DNA of 64,000 nt from Solitalea agri (GCF_023914155.1 NZ_JAMWYS010000035.1:62001-126000), one strand, 5' to 3'; positions 16,770-26,284 are shown, counted from the first letter of the stretch. Notes: generated by a model not told the origin, from the sequence alone. Translations and numbers: made by a program.

Positions 16770-18043
16770 AACTAGCTACTAAATACAATCGCATTACCAT
16801 TGCTGCATCCATCTTCATTTTTTTGGTTGGTAGTGTAGCTTTTTATTTTGTACTGAAGTATGTCCTGCTTAAACAGCTTGACGATACTTTAAGAGCCGAG
16901 CAACAAGAAATTACACAGTACACTAACGAACATAAACAGTTACCCGAAATATTGCCTGCATATGGGCAGAAGATAGTTTATAAAAATATAACTGATTCTT
17001 TAGCTTTTTCCGGATTCAGATCTGTAAAACAATGGAGTGAAGAGGACAAAGAGTTTGAGTGGCAGCGGGAATTAACCTTTCAAATTAATGTTTCAGGTAA
17101 GCAATACGAAGTAATTGTTAGCAAATCGCAGGTAGAAACGGAAGACCTGTTAGAACTGGTAATATTAGTTACGGTGAGTATGATTGCGTTAATACTACTT
17201 GCCGGTTATTTAATGAATAGAACTATCCTGAATCGTTTGTGGCAGCCTTTTTATCAAAGTTTGTTACAGGTAAAAACGTATAACCTGTCCGACCATAAAA
17301 CGCTAAACTTACCTACTACCAACATTGATGAGTTTTCGCTTTTGAATCAGAGCCTTAATAGTATGAGTGATCGGGTTCAGAAAGATTATTCCGTGCTGAA
17401 AGAGTTTACCGGCAATGCAGCCCATGAGATGCAAACTCCTTTAGCGGTAATTCGTTCAAAACTGGAAATGCTTATGCAGAATGAGCGCTCACTTGAACAT
17501 AATGCAGAACCTTTGCTCGAAATGGAACACTTTGTTAATAAACTTTCACGATTGAATCAGTCGTTGTTGCTACTTACCAAAATAGAAGTAAAGCGGTTTG
17601 AATTAGACGAAGAAATTCAGTTCGATGAGATCTTACAACAGAAAATAAATGAGTTGACCGAATTAATTTCAGCAAATCAACTCATCTTTAAAACTGAAAT
17701 CGAAAAATTAACGATTTCTTTTAATCGTCAACTGGCGGAAATCATCATTGGCAATTTGTTAAACAATGCTGTACGGTATAATTACTCCGGAGGAGATATC
17801 GATATTTCCTTAAAAGAAGGCTCTTTGGTTATCTCAAATACTTCTGCACTCCCTGAATTAGACAAAGAGAAAGTATTTCAGCGCTTTTACCGTCATCCTG
17901 ATACAAAGTCTGATGGAAATGGTTTAGGACTTTCTATCGTTAGGCAAATTTGCGAAGTAGCAAATTTTCGGTGCACTTATCAGTACAAAAATGATCGACA
18001 TATTTTTACCATTGTGTTGTTCGATCGTTTTTCTTCTCAATAA
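16766..18043 (+). CDS. Two-component sensor histidine kinase
   Basis: 425 residues; starts with GTG at 16766 inside the regulator stop (GTGA). Two transmembrane helices (about 9-33 and 129-150) bracket a short periplasmic sensor of about 95 residues. A HAMP-like linker follows, then the HisKA box NAAHEMQTPLAVI with His220, and a HATPase domain with N-box IIGNLLNNAVRYN and G-box GNGLGLSIV. The order sensor, regulator, TonB receptor, phosphatase suggests it senses a surface or nutrient cue for those envelope genes. The signal is unknown. Confidence 0.93.
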   Translation: MKLATKYNRITIAASIFIFLVGSVAFYFVLKYVLLKQLDDTLRAEQQEITQYTNEHKQLPEILPAYGQKIVYKNITDSLAFSGFRSVKQWSEEDKEFEWQRELTFQINVSGKQYEVIVSKSQVETEDLLELVILVTVSMIALILLAGYLMNRTILNRLWQPFYQSLLQVKTYNLSDHKTLNLPTTNIDEFSLLNQSLNSMSDRVQKDYSVLKEFTGNAAHEMQTPLAVIRSKLEMLMQNERSLEHNAEPLLEMEHFVNKLSRLNQSLLLLTKIEVKRFELDEEIQFDEILQQKINELTELISANQLIFKTEIEKLTISFNRQLAEIIIGNLLNNAVRYNYSGGDIDISLKEGSLVISNTSALPELDKEKVFQRFYRHPDTKSDGNGLGLSIVRQICEVANFRCTYQYKNDRHIFTIVLFDRFSSQ

Positions 18044-18100
18044 TTTCTTCTCCAACATTACTTCAGAATTGAGTCTTTTCTTTATCGTGCTATAAAGAAA

Positions 18101-20263
18101 ATGAATAAAGTAACCCTTCTTATTTTAATGCTACTGAGCATAAATGCACATGCGCAGCATGTTTTTAAGGCAATAGTAAAGGATTCTATTTCCCAACAGC
18201 CTATTGTAAATGTTTCTGTAAGTGAAGGGAAAAATAAAGGCGCCTTAAGTTCCGACAGCGGAAAAGTGGTTTTTTCTGATTTGTCAGCAGGCAAACATCG
18301 GTTTTTGTTTTCTTTAGAAGGATATGACCCTCAGGAGATTCAAATAACCCTACCCAGCTCATCATGGCATGTGGTGCTATTAAAAGCGAAACAGAAAGAG
18401 TTAGAGGAAGTAACCGTTATTGCCTCTTCGCGAAATAACCTGAGAATGGAAAATTCTCCATTAAAAGTGGAGGTGTTAGGGATGGAAGAGTTAGCGGAAG
18501 AGAATACCATCAAGCCCGGAAATATAGCAAGTCTGCTTAGCGATGTTAGCGGCATTCAAATTCAACAATCATCAGCGGTGTCAGGCAATGCGAATGTCCG
18601 AATTCAAGGTCTGGAAGGCCGGTACACTCAATTGCTTAGAGATGGTGTGCCACTGTTTGATGGATTTTCAGGAGGATTTGGAGTCTTGCAAATCCCTCCG
18701 CTCGATTTAAAACAGGTAGAACTAATTAAGGGCTGTGCTTCTACTTTATATGGAAGTGGTGCTATAGGCGGATTGATCAATCTTATTTCAAAGCAGCCAA
18801 CAGAACAGCAGGAAGCCGTTGCAACGCTCAACCAAACTTCGCTTAAAGAAAGTAATGTCAACCTTTATGCTGCAAAACGCTATAATCACTTTGGCTACAC
18901 GTTCTTTACCGGGTTAACCCATCAAAATGCCGCCGACGTAAATAAAGACGGGTTTTCGGATGTTCCAACGCTTAACAGCGTGGTTGTTCATCCGCGCATA
19001 TTCTTTTATCCAAATGAAAAAACTAAGATCATCGCGGGATATACCGGAACCTTCGAGAATCGGTTGGGTGGTGATATGGAAGTTATCGGTAATAAGTCAG
19101 ATGAGATACACCGGTTTTTTGAGCGGAACAACAATGATCGTCATTCCGGAGAACTTTCTTTAGATCATACATTTGCCAAATCTGGCCGGCTAAGTGTAAG
19201 AGCCAGTTTAAGTTCCTTTGCCCGAGGGATAAGTTCTGCTGATCTTTATTTTAAGGGAAGACAAGTAAGTTATTTTACGGAAGCAGCAGTAATGGTTCCG
19301 TTTTCAAAAAACAGTGTGGTTGCCGGACTAAATGTAAGTGGTAACCTTTTCAAAAAACTGCCTTCTGATCCAATCGCGTTAACTAATTTTCAAAACAATA
19401 CAGTAGGGGCTTTTGCCCAGTTCACTGCCTGGCTACCCGGAAACTCAACGTTCGAACTAGGCTTAAGAGGAGATCATGACAATTTTGGAAATTTCCTTTT
19501 GCCAAGGGTCGCCCTATTGCATCGATTTAATAATGCCTGGGCTACCCGGCTAGGTATAGGCCTTAGCTACAAATCGCCTAACCCATTAGCTCCGCAAAAT
19601 ATCGATTATCCGATCGAAACCATCCAGCCACTGCCTGCAGGAATAAAGGCTGAAAGATCAATAGGGTACAATGCAGAAGTGAACTACAAAAAGAAAATAG
19701 GAGAGAATTCTTCCTTATTTATCAATCAGGCTTTTTTCTTTACCGAGGTTAGGAAACCCATCGTCACTACTGTATTATCGGATGAATCGGTTGTTTTTAA
19801 CAATGCCAACAAATCCATTAACACGAAAGGGTTGGATACTTATATCCAACTAACACTGAACGATTGGGAGGTTTATGCCGGGTATACTTTAACGGTGGCT
19901 GAAAGAAAATACCTTACAACTAACCAGTTCCTGCCTTTAACTCCTATGCATCGTGTGGCTTTTACGCTGGTTAAAGAATTTGAAGAGCATTGGCGCCTTG
20001 GGCTGGAGGGTTCGTATACAGGCTCGCAATACAGAGATAATGAGAGTAAAACTCCCGGATATGTTTTCTTTGCCGCAATGGTCGAACGAAAATTCGGTAA
20101 GCATGTAAGCTTAGTGTTGAATGCCGAGAATCTACTCGACTATCGTCAAAGCAAGTTTGAATCATTATATACAGGTACAATTACAAATCCCACATTTAAA
20201 CCGTTATGGGCACCCATCGACGGAAGGGTAGTAAATATGAGTTTAAGAATCGGGTTGTTATAA
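18101..20263 (+). CDS. TonB-dependent receptor of the two-component cluster
   Basis: 720 residues, outer membrane receptor. Signal peptide (about 1-18, cut AHA-Q), carboxypeptidase-like N-terminal domain (about 20-95), TonB-box-like EEVTVIASSR, plug (about 105-225, with VRIQGLEGRYTQLLRDGVP and STLYGSGAIGGLINLIS) and barrel to the end. It lies 57 bp after the histidine kinase and 7 bp before a PAP2 phosphatase gene, so it belongs to the same unit. Such receptors take up iron complexes, cobalamin, metals or sugars; nothing here decides which. Confidence 0.88.
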   Translation: MNKVTLLILMLLSINAHAQHVFKAIVKDSISQQPIVNVSVSEGKNKGALSSDSGKVVFSDLSAGKHRFLFSLEGYDPQEIQITLPSSSWHVVLLKAKQKELEEVTVIASSRNNLRMENSPLKVEVLGMEELAEENTIKPGNIASLLSDVSGIQIQQSSAVSGNANVRIQGLEGRYTQLLRDGVPLFDGFSGGFGVLQIPPLDLKQVELIKGCASTLYGSGAIGGLINLISKQPTEQQEAVATLNQTSLKESNVNLYAAKRYNHFGYTFFTGLTHQNAADVNKDGFSDVPTLNSVVVHPRIFFYPNEKTKIIAGYTGTFENRLGGDMEVIGNKSDEIHRFFERNNNDRHSGELSLDHTFAKSGRLSVRASLSSFARGISSADLYFKGRQVSYFTEAAVMVPFSKNSVVAGLNVSGNLFKKLPSDPIALTNFQNNTVGAFAQFTAWLPGNSTFELGLRGDHDNFGNFLLPRVALLHRFNNAWATRLGIGLSYKSPNPLAPQNIDYPIETIQPLPAGIKAERSIGYNAEVNYKKKIGENSSLFINQAFFFTEVRKPIVTTVLSDESVVFNNANKSINTKGLDTYIQLTLNDWEVYAGYTLTVAERKYLTTNQFLPLTPMHRVAFTLVKEFEEHWRLGLEGSYTGSQYRDNESKTPGYVFFAAMVERKFGKHVSLVLNAENLLDYRQSKFESLYTGTITNPTFKPLWAPIDGRVVNMSLRIGLL

Positions 20264-20270
20264 AAATTAT

Positions 20271-21074
20271 ATGAAGAAGGATCAAATGTGGAAGATTAGG
20301 CTAACAATTGCTTTACTTTTTGTTTCCAGGTCATTTAGTGTATATGCTCAACTAGCAGATACTATGATAATGAAACAAGAGCCAATCATAAAATATGGGC
20401 AGTCATCAAAACTGAATAGTCCTATAGAAAAGGTCGCATTCATTGGCGTGCCCATAGCAATGGTCACTTATGGCTTTTGTGCATTAAACAATGAAGAACT
20501 GAAGGAAATTAACGGGAGTACAAGGGTTGAAATCAAAGAAGATCATCCTCATTTTGCTACAACTGCCGACAATTACCTCCAATTTGCACCTGCGGTTGCT
20601 GTTTATGGTTTAAACGCCATGAATGTTCCAGGGAAAAATAATTTCCGAGACCGGTCAATGATCTATTTATTGTCGACAGTTTTTATGAGCACTACCGTTC
20701 ATGGGCTTAAAAACGTAACCCACGAACAACGTCCAGATGGCTCGGATTACCTGTCGTTTCCTTCCGGACATACCGCTACTGCTTTTGCTGCTGCCGAATT
20801 TCTACGACAGGAATATAAAGATCAATCTATGTGGTATGGCATTGCGGGGTATGGGGTTGCAACGGCAACGGGGGTATTACGCATGTATAATAATAAACAT
20901 TGGTTCAGTGATGTAGTAGCGGGGGCTGGCATTGGCATTTTATCTACGGAAATGGCTTATTGGGTTTACCCACCTATAAAAAGAGTACTATTCAAGGATA
21001 AGTCGCCAAAAGCATTGGTTGCTCCAACTTATTACGATAAAACCATTGGGTTGAGTTTGGTGGTTAAGCTATAA
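20271..21074 (+). CDS. PAP2 family phosphatase, membrane-associated
   Basis: 267 residues. All three PAP2 motifs are intact: K147-X6-R154P155, P164-S-G-H167 and R204-X5-H210-X3-D214. A signal or anchor helix (about 10-27) and several hydrophobic helices place it at the inner membrane with the active site on the periplasmic side. Enzymes of this kind strip phosphate from lipid A, undecaprenyl pyrophosphate or phosphatidic acid. It is 7 bp after the TonB receptor gene, under the same two-component system, so lipid A or surface remodelling on a signal is a fair guess. Confidence 0.88.
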   Translation: MKKDQMWKIRLTIALLFVSRSFSVYAQLADTMIMKQEPIIKYGQSSKLNSPIEKVAFIGVPIAMVTYGFCALNNEELKEINGSTRVEIKEDHPHFATTADNYLQFAPAVAVYGLNAMNVPGKNNFRDRSMIYLLSTVFMSTTVHGLKNVTHEQRPDGSDYLSFPSGHTATAFAAAEFLRQEYKDQSMWYGIAGYGVATATGVLRMYNNKHWFSDVVAGAGIGILSTEMAYWVYPPIKRVLFKDKSPKALVAPTYYDKTIGLSLVVKL

Positions 21075-21188
21075 ATCGTTAACCATTTATGCTGAAGTGA
21101 TTACGAAAACAATTTTCAAATTAATAGCCTATTGATATGAATATCTGCCAATTAAATTCACATAAACTAAATCAGAAAGGAGGATCTG

Positions 21189-21956
21189 ATGTATCTAATG
21201 CGCTCTATGATTGTATCGTTTCTAGCCTTATCAATCATTTCAGGTTGTAGTAAAGATGAAATGACAGTTCCGGCGAACGAAGCCGAATTAGCCGCTAATG
21301 ATTCCTTAACAAAAGCGGTGGAATGTGTTTTAAGAGGTGTTCCTGGTTTTCCGGGGGCATCTAACTTTGTTACCAATATCACCAACCCTTACCTTCCTCT
21401 AACTCGAGGGAAGGTCTTTACCTATAGATCTGTAACTGCAGATGGCGTTGAAATCGATATCGTGAAAGTAACCTATAAAACAAAAAACATCATTGGAGTA
21501 CCTACTACCATTGTTCATGATCAATCGTTTATAGATGGAGAACTTGCCGAAGACACCTTTGATTACTTTGCTCAAGACAAGCAGGGTAATGTTTGGTATT
21601 TTGGAGAAGACACGAAGCAATTAGAAAACGGGAAAGTGATTGGTACAGTAGGCTCTTGGCGGTCGGGTGTAAATGGTGGAACCCCGGGCATTGTGATGCT
21701 TGCCAAGCCTAAGGTAGGCTTAAGTTATCGACAGGAATTTTCTCCTGATGTTGCTGCAGATCAAGCCAAAGTACTAAGTCTCACTGCAACTGTTAAGGTG
21801 CCGTTCGGGCATTTTACTAATTGTTTGAAAACCCTTGATACAACCCCATTAGAACCAACTGTAAAGGAATACAAATTTTATGCAAAAGGAGTAGGCTCAG
21901 TGTTGGAGGTTCAAGATGAAGAAAGACTAGAGCTGATCTCAGTTAAAACTTATTAG
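21189..21956 (+). CDS. Conserved hypothetical lipoprotein
   Basis: 255 residues. A short lipoprotein signal ends in IISGC with Cys20. The mature protein has the recognisable run NPYLPLTRGKVFTY (about 67-80) followed by DTFDYFAQDKQGNVWYFGED (about 118-137) and GSWRSGVNGGTPGIVM; this family turns up in several phyla, but I know of no assigned function. It is probably a surface or periplasmic beta protein. The start is fixed by an unusually strong Shine-Dalgarno sequence, AGAAAGGAGG (21174-21183), rare in Bacteroidota. It stands alone between the PAP2 gene and a terminator. Confidence 0.78.
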   Translation: MYLMRSMIVSFLALSIISGCSKDEMTVPANEAELAANDSLTKAVECVLRGVPGFPGASNFVTNITNPYLPLTRGKVFTYRSVTADGVEIDIVKVTYKTKNIIGVPTTIVHDQSFIDGELAEDTFDYFAQDKQGNVWYFGEDTKQLENGKVIGTVGSWRSGVNGGTPGIVMLAKPKVGLSYRQEFSPDVAADQAKVLSLTATVKVPFGHFTNCLKTLDTTPLEPTVKEYKFYAKGVGSVLEVQDEERLELISVKTY

Positions 21957-21988
21957 CGTTTAAAACTGCAATCTGATTTAAAATGCTA

Positions 21989-22030
21989 GAAATGAAAAAA
22001 AGCGATCCATGGATCGCTTTTTTTCATTTC
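21989..22030. terminator. Bidirectional terminator, 42-bp perfect palindrome
   Basis: A perfect 42-nt palindrome centred between 22009 and 22010, with core GCGATCCATGGATCGC flanked by A7 and T7 and then GAAATG/CATTTC. It ends the lipoprotein gene on the plus strand and the tRNA-Arg transcript on the minus strand. Confidence 0.9.
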
Positions 22031-22033
22031 TTG

Positions 22034-22105
22034 TGGTCCCTACAGGAATCGAACCTGTACCTCGAGAACCGGAATCTCGAATTCTATCCATTAAACTAAA
22101 GGACC
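22034..22105 (-). tRNA. tRNA-Arg (anticodon CCG)
   Basis: 72 nt on the minus strand with a full cloverleaf: acceptor GGTCCTT with AGGGACC, D-arm with AATGGAT loop, anticodon stem CGAGA/TCTCG around TTCCGGT (anticodon CCG, reads CGG), T-arm ACAGG-TTCGATT-CCTGT, discriminator A. CCA is not encoded. It is the second gene of a tandem tRNA-Arg pair. Confidence 0.93.
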
Positions 22106-22113
22106 TTTAGTAG

Positions 22114-22185
22114 TAGCCCAGACGGGAATCGAACCCGTATCTAAAGTTTAGGAAACTTCTATTCTATCCATTGAACTACCGGGCC
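22114..22185 (-). tRNA. tRNA-Arg (anticodon CCT)
   Basis: 72 nt on the minus strand: acceptor GGCCCGG with CTGGGCT (G-U pairs at 1:72 and 6:67), anticodon stem GAAGT/ACTTT around TTCCTAA (anticodon CCT, reads AGG), T-arm ACGGG-TTCGATT-CCCGT, discriminator A, no encoded CCA. It precedes tRNA-Arg(CCG) by 8 bp in one transcript. Confidence 0.93.
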
Positions 22186-22197
22186 AACGGTAGGCGG

Positions 22198-22205
22198 CAA
22201 AACTA
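22198..22205 (-). promoter_or_regulatory. Candidate -7 promoter element of the tRNA-Arg pair
   Basis: TAGTTTTG on the minus strand fits TAnnTTTG exactly and lies 12 bp before the first tRNA base. It is part of a dyad CAAAAC-TACT-GTTTTG (22198-22213). No clear -33 TTTG is seen. Confidence 0.45.
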
Positions 22206-22243
22206 CTGTTTTGGAGCCAAATCTGAAAACGTTAAAAGGTCTT

Positions 22244-24355
22244 TTATCGAATTTCACTACCATTTTTCACAGCCGTTGTTGGAGCTGCAAAGCAAAGCTT
22301 ACCATCCGCATCTTCGGCCATTAAGATCATTCCCTGTGACTCAATGCCTTTAATCTCTCTTGGAGCAAGGTTAATCAAAATGCTTACTTGCTGGCCAACA
22401 ATGGTTGAGGGCTCAAAATATTCAGCAATTCCTGAAACAACGGTACGCTGATCAATTCCTGTATCTATTGTAAGCTTTAATAATTTTTTAGTTTTTGCTA
22501 CTTTCTCAGCTGTTAAAATGGTTCCAACACGAATATCCATTTTCGAAAACTCATCGAAAGAAATGTTGTCTTTTGCAGGAGTAACCTCTTTTGCTGCAGC
22601 TGCATTTGCCGTTTTTGATGCTTCGAGTTTTTGTAATTGCTGTTCAATTACATTGTCTTCCACTTTCTCAAACAATAAGGCTGGTTCTGCAATCTGATGT
22701 CCTTCGGTTAATAAGTTAATGCCTCCTGTATTATCCCATGCCGTTTCAGAAAGATTAAGCATGGTTGCTAATTTTTTAGCGCTAAAAGGAATAAATGGTT
22801 CGGCCAAAACTGCCAGGTTTGCGGCAATTTGTAAACCGATGTTCATGATAGTTTTAACACGTTCTTCATCTGTTTTAATCAATTTCCAAGGTTCTGTATC
22901 AGCTAAATACTTATTGCCTAATCGGGCAAGGTTCATAAACTCCTGCATCGCCTCACGGAAACGATAAGCCTCTATTGAAGCTCCAATTTTAGCTGGATAG
23001 CCTTTTAGTTCTTCAATAACTTCTTTATCGAAATCGGTTAATGCGCCTAATGAAGGAACTACTCCGTTATAATATTTCTGGGTTAGTACCGCTACACGGT
23101 TAATGAAGTTACCGAAGATGGCTACTAACTCATTGTTATTACGAGCCTGATAATCTTTCCAGGTAAAATCGTTGTCTTTCGTCTCTGGAAAGGTTGAACA
23201 TAATACATAACGTAATACATCCTGCTTATCTTTAAAATCAACCAGGTAATCGTTTAGCCAAACGGCCCAGTTGCGCGAAGTGGAAATTTTATTGTTTTCC
23301 AGATTTAGGAACTCATTAGCCGGAACATCGTCGGCTAAGGTGTAGGTTCCGTCAGCCATTAACATGGCAGGGAAAATTAAACAGTGGAAAACAATATTAT
23401 CTTTCCCAATGAAGTGTACCAGTTTGGTGTCGTCAGATTTCCAATGCTCTTCCCAGTTTGCTGCACTAGTTTGTGGTTGACGAATATTTAAATAGTACTC
23501 GTTTTTCTTCGAATCAGCATAACCTGCCTCTTTCGACTTAAATAATTCTTTGGTTGCCGAAATATAACCGATTGGAGCATCGAACCAAACATATAGAACT
23601 TTTCCATCAGCGCCTTCAACCGGAACTGGTACGCCCCATTCTAAATCGCGGGTTACGGCACGCGGCTGTAAACCTTGAGATAACCATGATTTGCATTGGC
23701 CGAAAACGTTCGGTTTCCAGTTTTGGTGGTCCTCTAAAATATATTTCTCTAGTTGAGGCTGATATTTATCTAATGGTAAATACCAGTGTTTGGTTGACTT
23801 TAAAACAGGCTGCTCACCACTTAATGTTGATTTTGGATTAATTAACTCAGTGGCATTAAGAGTAGAACCGCAGTTTTCACATTGGTCGCCGTAGGCCTTG
23901 TCATAGCTACATTTCGGACAGGTACCTGTAATGTATCGATCCGCTAAAAACTGATTAGCTTTCTCATCATAATATTGCTCACTTTCTTCTACAATAAACT
24001 CGCCTTTATCATATAGCTTTTTAAAGAAATCTGCTGAAGTTTCATGATGAGTTTGAGAAGAAGTACGATGATAGATATCGAAAGAAATACCGAAATCACG
24101 GAAAGAGTCACCGATTATTTTATGGTACTTATCAACCACTTGTTGTGGTGTAACGCCTTCGGCTTTTGCTTTAATGGTAATTGGAACACCATGCTCATCA
24201 GAGCCACAAATAAAAACCACCTCTTTACCTTTCGAGCGTAAATAACGAACAAAAATATCAGCAGGTAAATAGGCACCGGCTAAGTGGCCAATGTGAACAG
24301 GACCGTTGGTATAAGGCAATGCAGAAGTAACCGTATATCTTTTGAATTCTTTCAT
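22244..24355 (-). CDS. metG: Methionyl-tRNA synthetase
   Basis: 703 residues; joins methionine to tRNA-Met in the cytoplasm. The class I HIGH motif is HIGH at 21-24, and the KMSKS loop appears as KISTS (about residues 353-357). A zinc knuckle with [18 protein letters not shown] (about 141-158) lies in the connective region. The anticodon-binding helical domain follows, and the last 110 or so residues form the EMAP/Trbp111-like tRNA-binding and dimer domain ([31 protein letters not shown]). The length is normal for the long bacterial form. A single gene, convergent to nothing close; the tRNA-Arg pair lies past its end. Confidence 0.97.
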   Translation of the reverse strand: MKEFKRYTVTSALPYTNGPVHIGHLAGAYLPADIFVRYLRSKGKEVVFICGSDEHGVPITIKAKAEGVTPQQVVDKYHKIIGDSFRDFGISFDIYHRTSSQTHHETSADFFKKLYDKGEFIVEESEQYYDEKANQFLADRYITGTCPKCSYDKAYGDQCENCGSTLNATELINPKSTLSGEQPVLKSTKHWYLPLDKYQPQLEKYILEDHQNWKPNVFGQCKSWLSQGLQPRAVTRDLEWGVPVPVEGADGKVLYVWFDAPIGYISATKELFKSKEAGYADSKKNEYYLNIRQPQTSAANWEEHWKSDDTKLVHFIGKDNIVFHCLIFPAMLMADGTYTLADDVPANEFLNLENNKISTSRNWAVWLNDYLVDFKDKQDVLRYVLCSTFPETKDNDFTWKDYQARNNNELVAIFGNFINRVAVLTQKYYNGVVPSLGALTDFDKEVIEELKGYPAKIGASIEAYRFREAMQEFMNLARLGNKYLADTEPWKLIKTDEERVKTIMNIGLQIAANLAVLAEPFIPFSAKKLATMLNLSETAWDNTGGINLLTEGHQIAEPALLFEKVEDNVIEQQLQKLEASKTANAAAAKEVTPAKDNISFDEFSKMDIRVGTILTAEKVAKTKKLLKLTIDTGIDQRTVVSGIAEYFEPSTIVGQQVSILINLAPREIKGIESQGMILMAEDADGKLCFAAPTTAVKNGSEIR

Positions 24356-24498
24356 CGAAACTATAAAAGTGAATGTAATGATAGATTGAGAGTTTAGACA
24401 GGAGTAGGTAGCCTATTTCAAAGCTTCCATCGTAGTCAAAATTCTCACGAAACTCGGCAAAGATAAAGAATTTAGCGCAAGGGAATAATGGCATTGTA

Positions 24499-24804
24499 TT
24501 TTGGCCCGCGGATCAGGGAGATTTGCCCAGAAAACAAAGATTAAAAAGGATCTGCGAATATCAGCGAAATCTGCGGGAGGTATTTTGGCCCGCGGATCAG
24601 GGAGATTACTGCAGAAAATAAAGATTAAATAGGATCTGCGAATGTTAACGAAATCTGCGGGAGACATTTTAGCCCGCAGATCACGGAAATTTGCGCAGAT
24701 AAAAAATATAGGAATAAGATCTGCGAACATCAGCGAAATCTGCGGGAGACATTTTAACTGCAGGAGTATTTTAGATTTCGGATCTTGCAGATTTACGCAG
24801 GAAA
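24499..24804. repeat. 84-bp direct tandem repeats with internal inverted ends
   Basis: Three units start with TTTT[GA]GCCCGC at 24499, 24583 and 24667 (periods 84 and 84), then a shortened and decayed copy from 24752 (period 85). Each unit carries GGATCTGCGAA near its middle and ATCTGCGGGA near its end, with the complementary CCCGCRGATC at its start, so each can fold on itself. There are no unique spacers, so it is not a CRISPR. It fills most of the 480-bp gap between metG and a GxxExxY gene; 24356-24498 shows nothing. Confidence 0.88.
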
Positions 24805-24836
24805 TAAAAAACAAAAGAAACTTTGTGTACCAGTGT

Positions 24837-25214
24837 CTATAAACCATTTACTTTTCTAAATATCGATTTGGAGATATCAACACAGTTAAAGTTCACTAAT
24901 AAGCCTAATTTCTTTTCCGATAGTTTTAGATAGGTAATTAATTGTTTATGGTGTACTTCAGCCAAGTTTTCTACTGATTTAATTTCAACTACCACCAGAT
25001 TATTGATAAGTAAATCGATTCGATAGCCGGCATCTAGTTTTATTCCGTCATATATAAGAGGTAATGCACATTGAGCTTTTACGTCCAATCCCATTTTTTT
25101 CAATTCATAGGCTAAAGCGGTTTCATAAGCAGACTCCAGTAAACCTGGGCCTAAGTTGTTGAATACTGAAAAAATCGCACCTCTGATAAGATAGGAAATC
25201 TCATTTTCACTCAT
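24837..25214 (-). CDS. GxxExxY family protein, nuclease-like
   Basis: About 125 residues from the ATG at 25214 (MSENEIS, the usual start of the family); an ATG at 25241 would add 9. The name motif is present in GPGLLESAYE. It is followed by YRIDLLINNLVVVEIKS, where the spaced Asp and E-x-K look like a PD-(D/E)XK nuclease core. Family members are common in Bacteroidota and have no known role. The gene ends at the edge of an array of 84-bp repeats, which may be its substrate or its product. Confidence 0.85.
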   Translation of the reverse strand: MSENEISYLIRGAIFSVFNNLGPGLLESAYETALAYELKKMGLDVKAQCALPLIYDGIKLDAGYRIDLLINNLVVVEIKSVENLAEVHHKQLITYLKLSEKKLGLLVNFNCVDISKSIFRKVNGL

Positions 25215-25378
25215 AGAAAACAGGTAGATAATGGTATTCATTAAATATAACTATTTATTGTTTTGATGTTAAATATTAGGTCCCAAGAACCTCTCGTCGG
25301 CTTAATTGGTAAGAAATTTGGCGTGTACAATTATGCATAAGGTTTGATTCTTGCCGCTAATCATTACATCTTTGCGCT

Positions 25379-26284
25379 ATGAACAGAACTCCTGCATACT
25401 TACAACCCGGTGATACAATAGGCATATTATGCACTGCCCGATATGTGACTAATGACCAACTCCAACCAGCTATTAATTTATTTGAAAGCTGGGGGTTAAA
25501 GGTAAAATTGGGAAGTACGGTTAATGTTGAGTGGCATATTTTCGGAGGCGATGACCAGTTGCGTGCGCAGGATTTGACAAATTTTTTTAACGATCCGGAA
25601 GTAAAAGCGATTGTTTGTGCACGTGGGGGCTACGGTACTATAAGAATGATTGATGCGGTGGATTTTTCAGGCTTAATTCAACAGCCCAAGTGGTTGGTAG
25701 GTTTTAGTGATGTTACGGCTTTACATTCACATATTAACAGCATGTATGAGATACCCACTTTGCATGCTTCGATGCCTGTGATAATTGACAATAAAACACC
25801 TGAAGCGATTGCCTCACTTAAAAACGCCTTGTTTGGTGAAGAACTCGATTATTCATTCAAAAATGAATCTTCATTTAGTAGGTATGGTGAGGTAGAAGGT
25901 GAAATAGTTGGAGGGAATCTATCGTTAATTCATACCGTGCAGAATACCGTTTCCGAATTGTTTATGTATGATAAGATTTTATTTATAGAAGAGGTAGGGG
26001 AGTGGATGTACAATCTGGACCGTATGATGTGGAACCTAAAACGTTCTGATAAATTAAAGAATTTAAAAGGCTTGATCATTGGTGGTTTTACCGAACTGCA
26101 GGATAATGAGATTCCGTTTGGCTTGAGCTATGAAGAGATTATTTGGGAAAAGGTAAAAGATTATAACTATCCGGTTTGCTTTGGTTTTCCCGCAGGACAT
26201 ATTGCCGATAACCGGGCAATTAAAATGGGAGTGCAGGCTACTTTAAGAGTTGGTAAAAATGTAAGTTTTAGCCAAAAGGCATAA
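25379..26284 (+). CDS. LD-carboxypeptidase, S66 family
   Basis: 301 residues. Serine peptidase of the LdcA/MccF family, which trims D-Ala from tetrapeptide stems in murein recycling or hydrolyses microcin C-like compounds. The triad is visible: Ser110 in VGFSDVT, a Glu in FIEEVGE (204-205) and His274 in FPAGH. GDTIGILCTA at the N-terminus and ARGGYG (81-86) are usual for the family. No signal peptide, so it is cytoplasmic, as LdcA is. The stop codon is inside a strong terminator. Single gene. Confidence 0.9.
   Translation: MNRTPAYLQPGDTIGILCTARYVTNDQLQPAINLFESWGLKVKLGSTVNVEWHIFGGDDQLRAQDLTNFFNDPEVKAIVCARGGYGTIRMIDAVDFSGLIQQPKWLVGFSDVTALHSHINSMYEIPTLHASMPVIIDNKTPEAIASLKNALFGEELDYSFKNESSFSRYGEVEGEIVGGNLSLIHTVQNTVSELFMYDKILFIEEVGEWMYNLDRMMWNLKRSDKLKNLKGLIIGGFTELQDNEIPFGLSYEEIIWEKVKDYNYPVCFGFPAGHIADNRAIKMGVQATLRVGKNVSFSQKA

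Noticed and set aside
24499-24804. CRISPR-like array
   Set aside because: The units are directly adjacent with no unique spacers and no cas genes are nearby.
24413-24847. A 144-codon minus-strand reading frame over the 84-bp repeats
   Set aside because: 84 is a multiple of three, so one open unit keeps the frame open in all. The translation is a 28-residue repeat with no family features, and the DNA is a repeat array.
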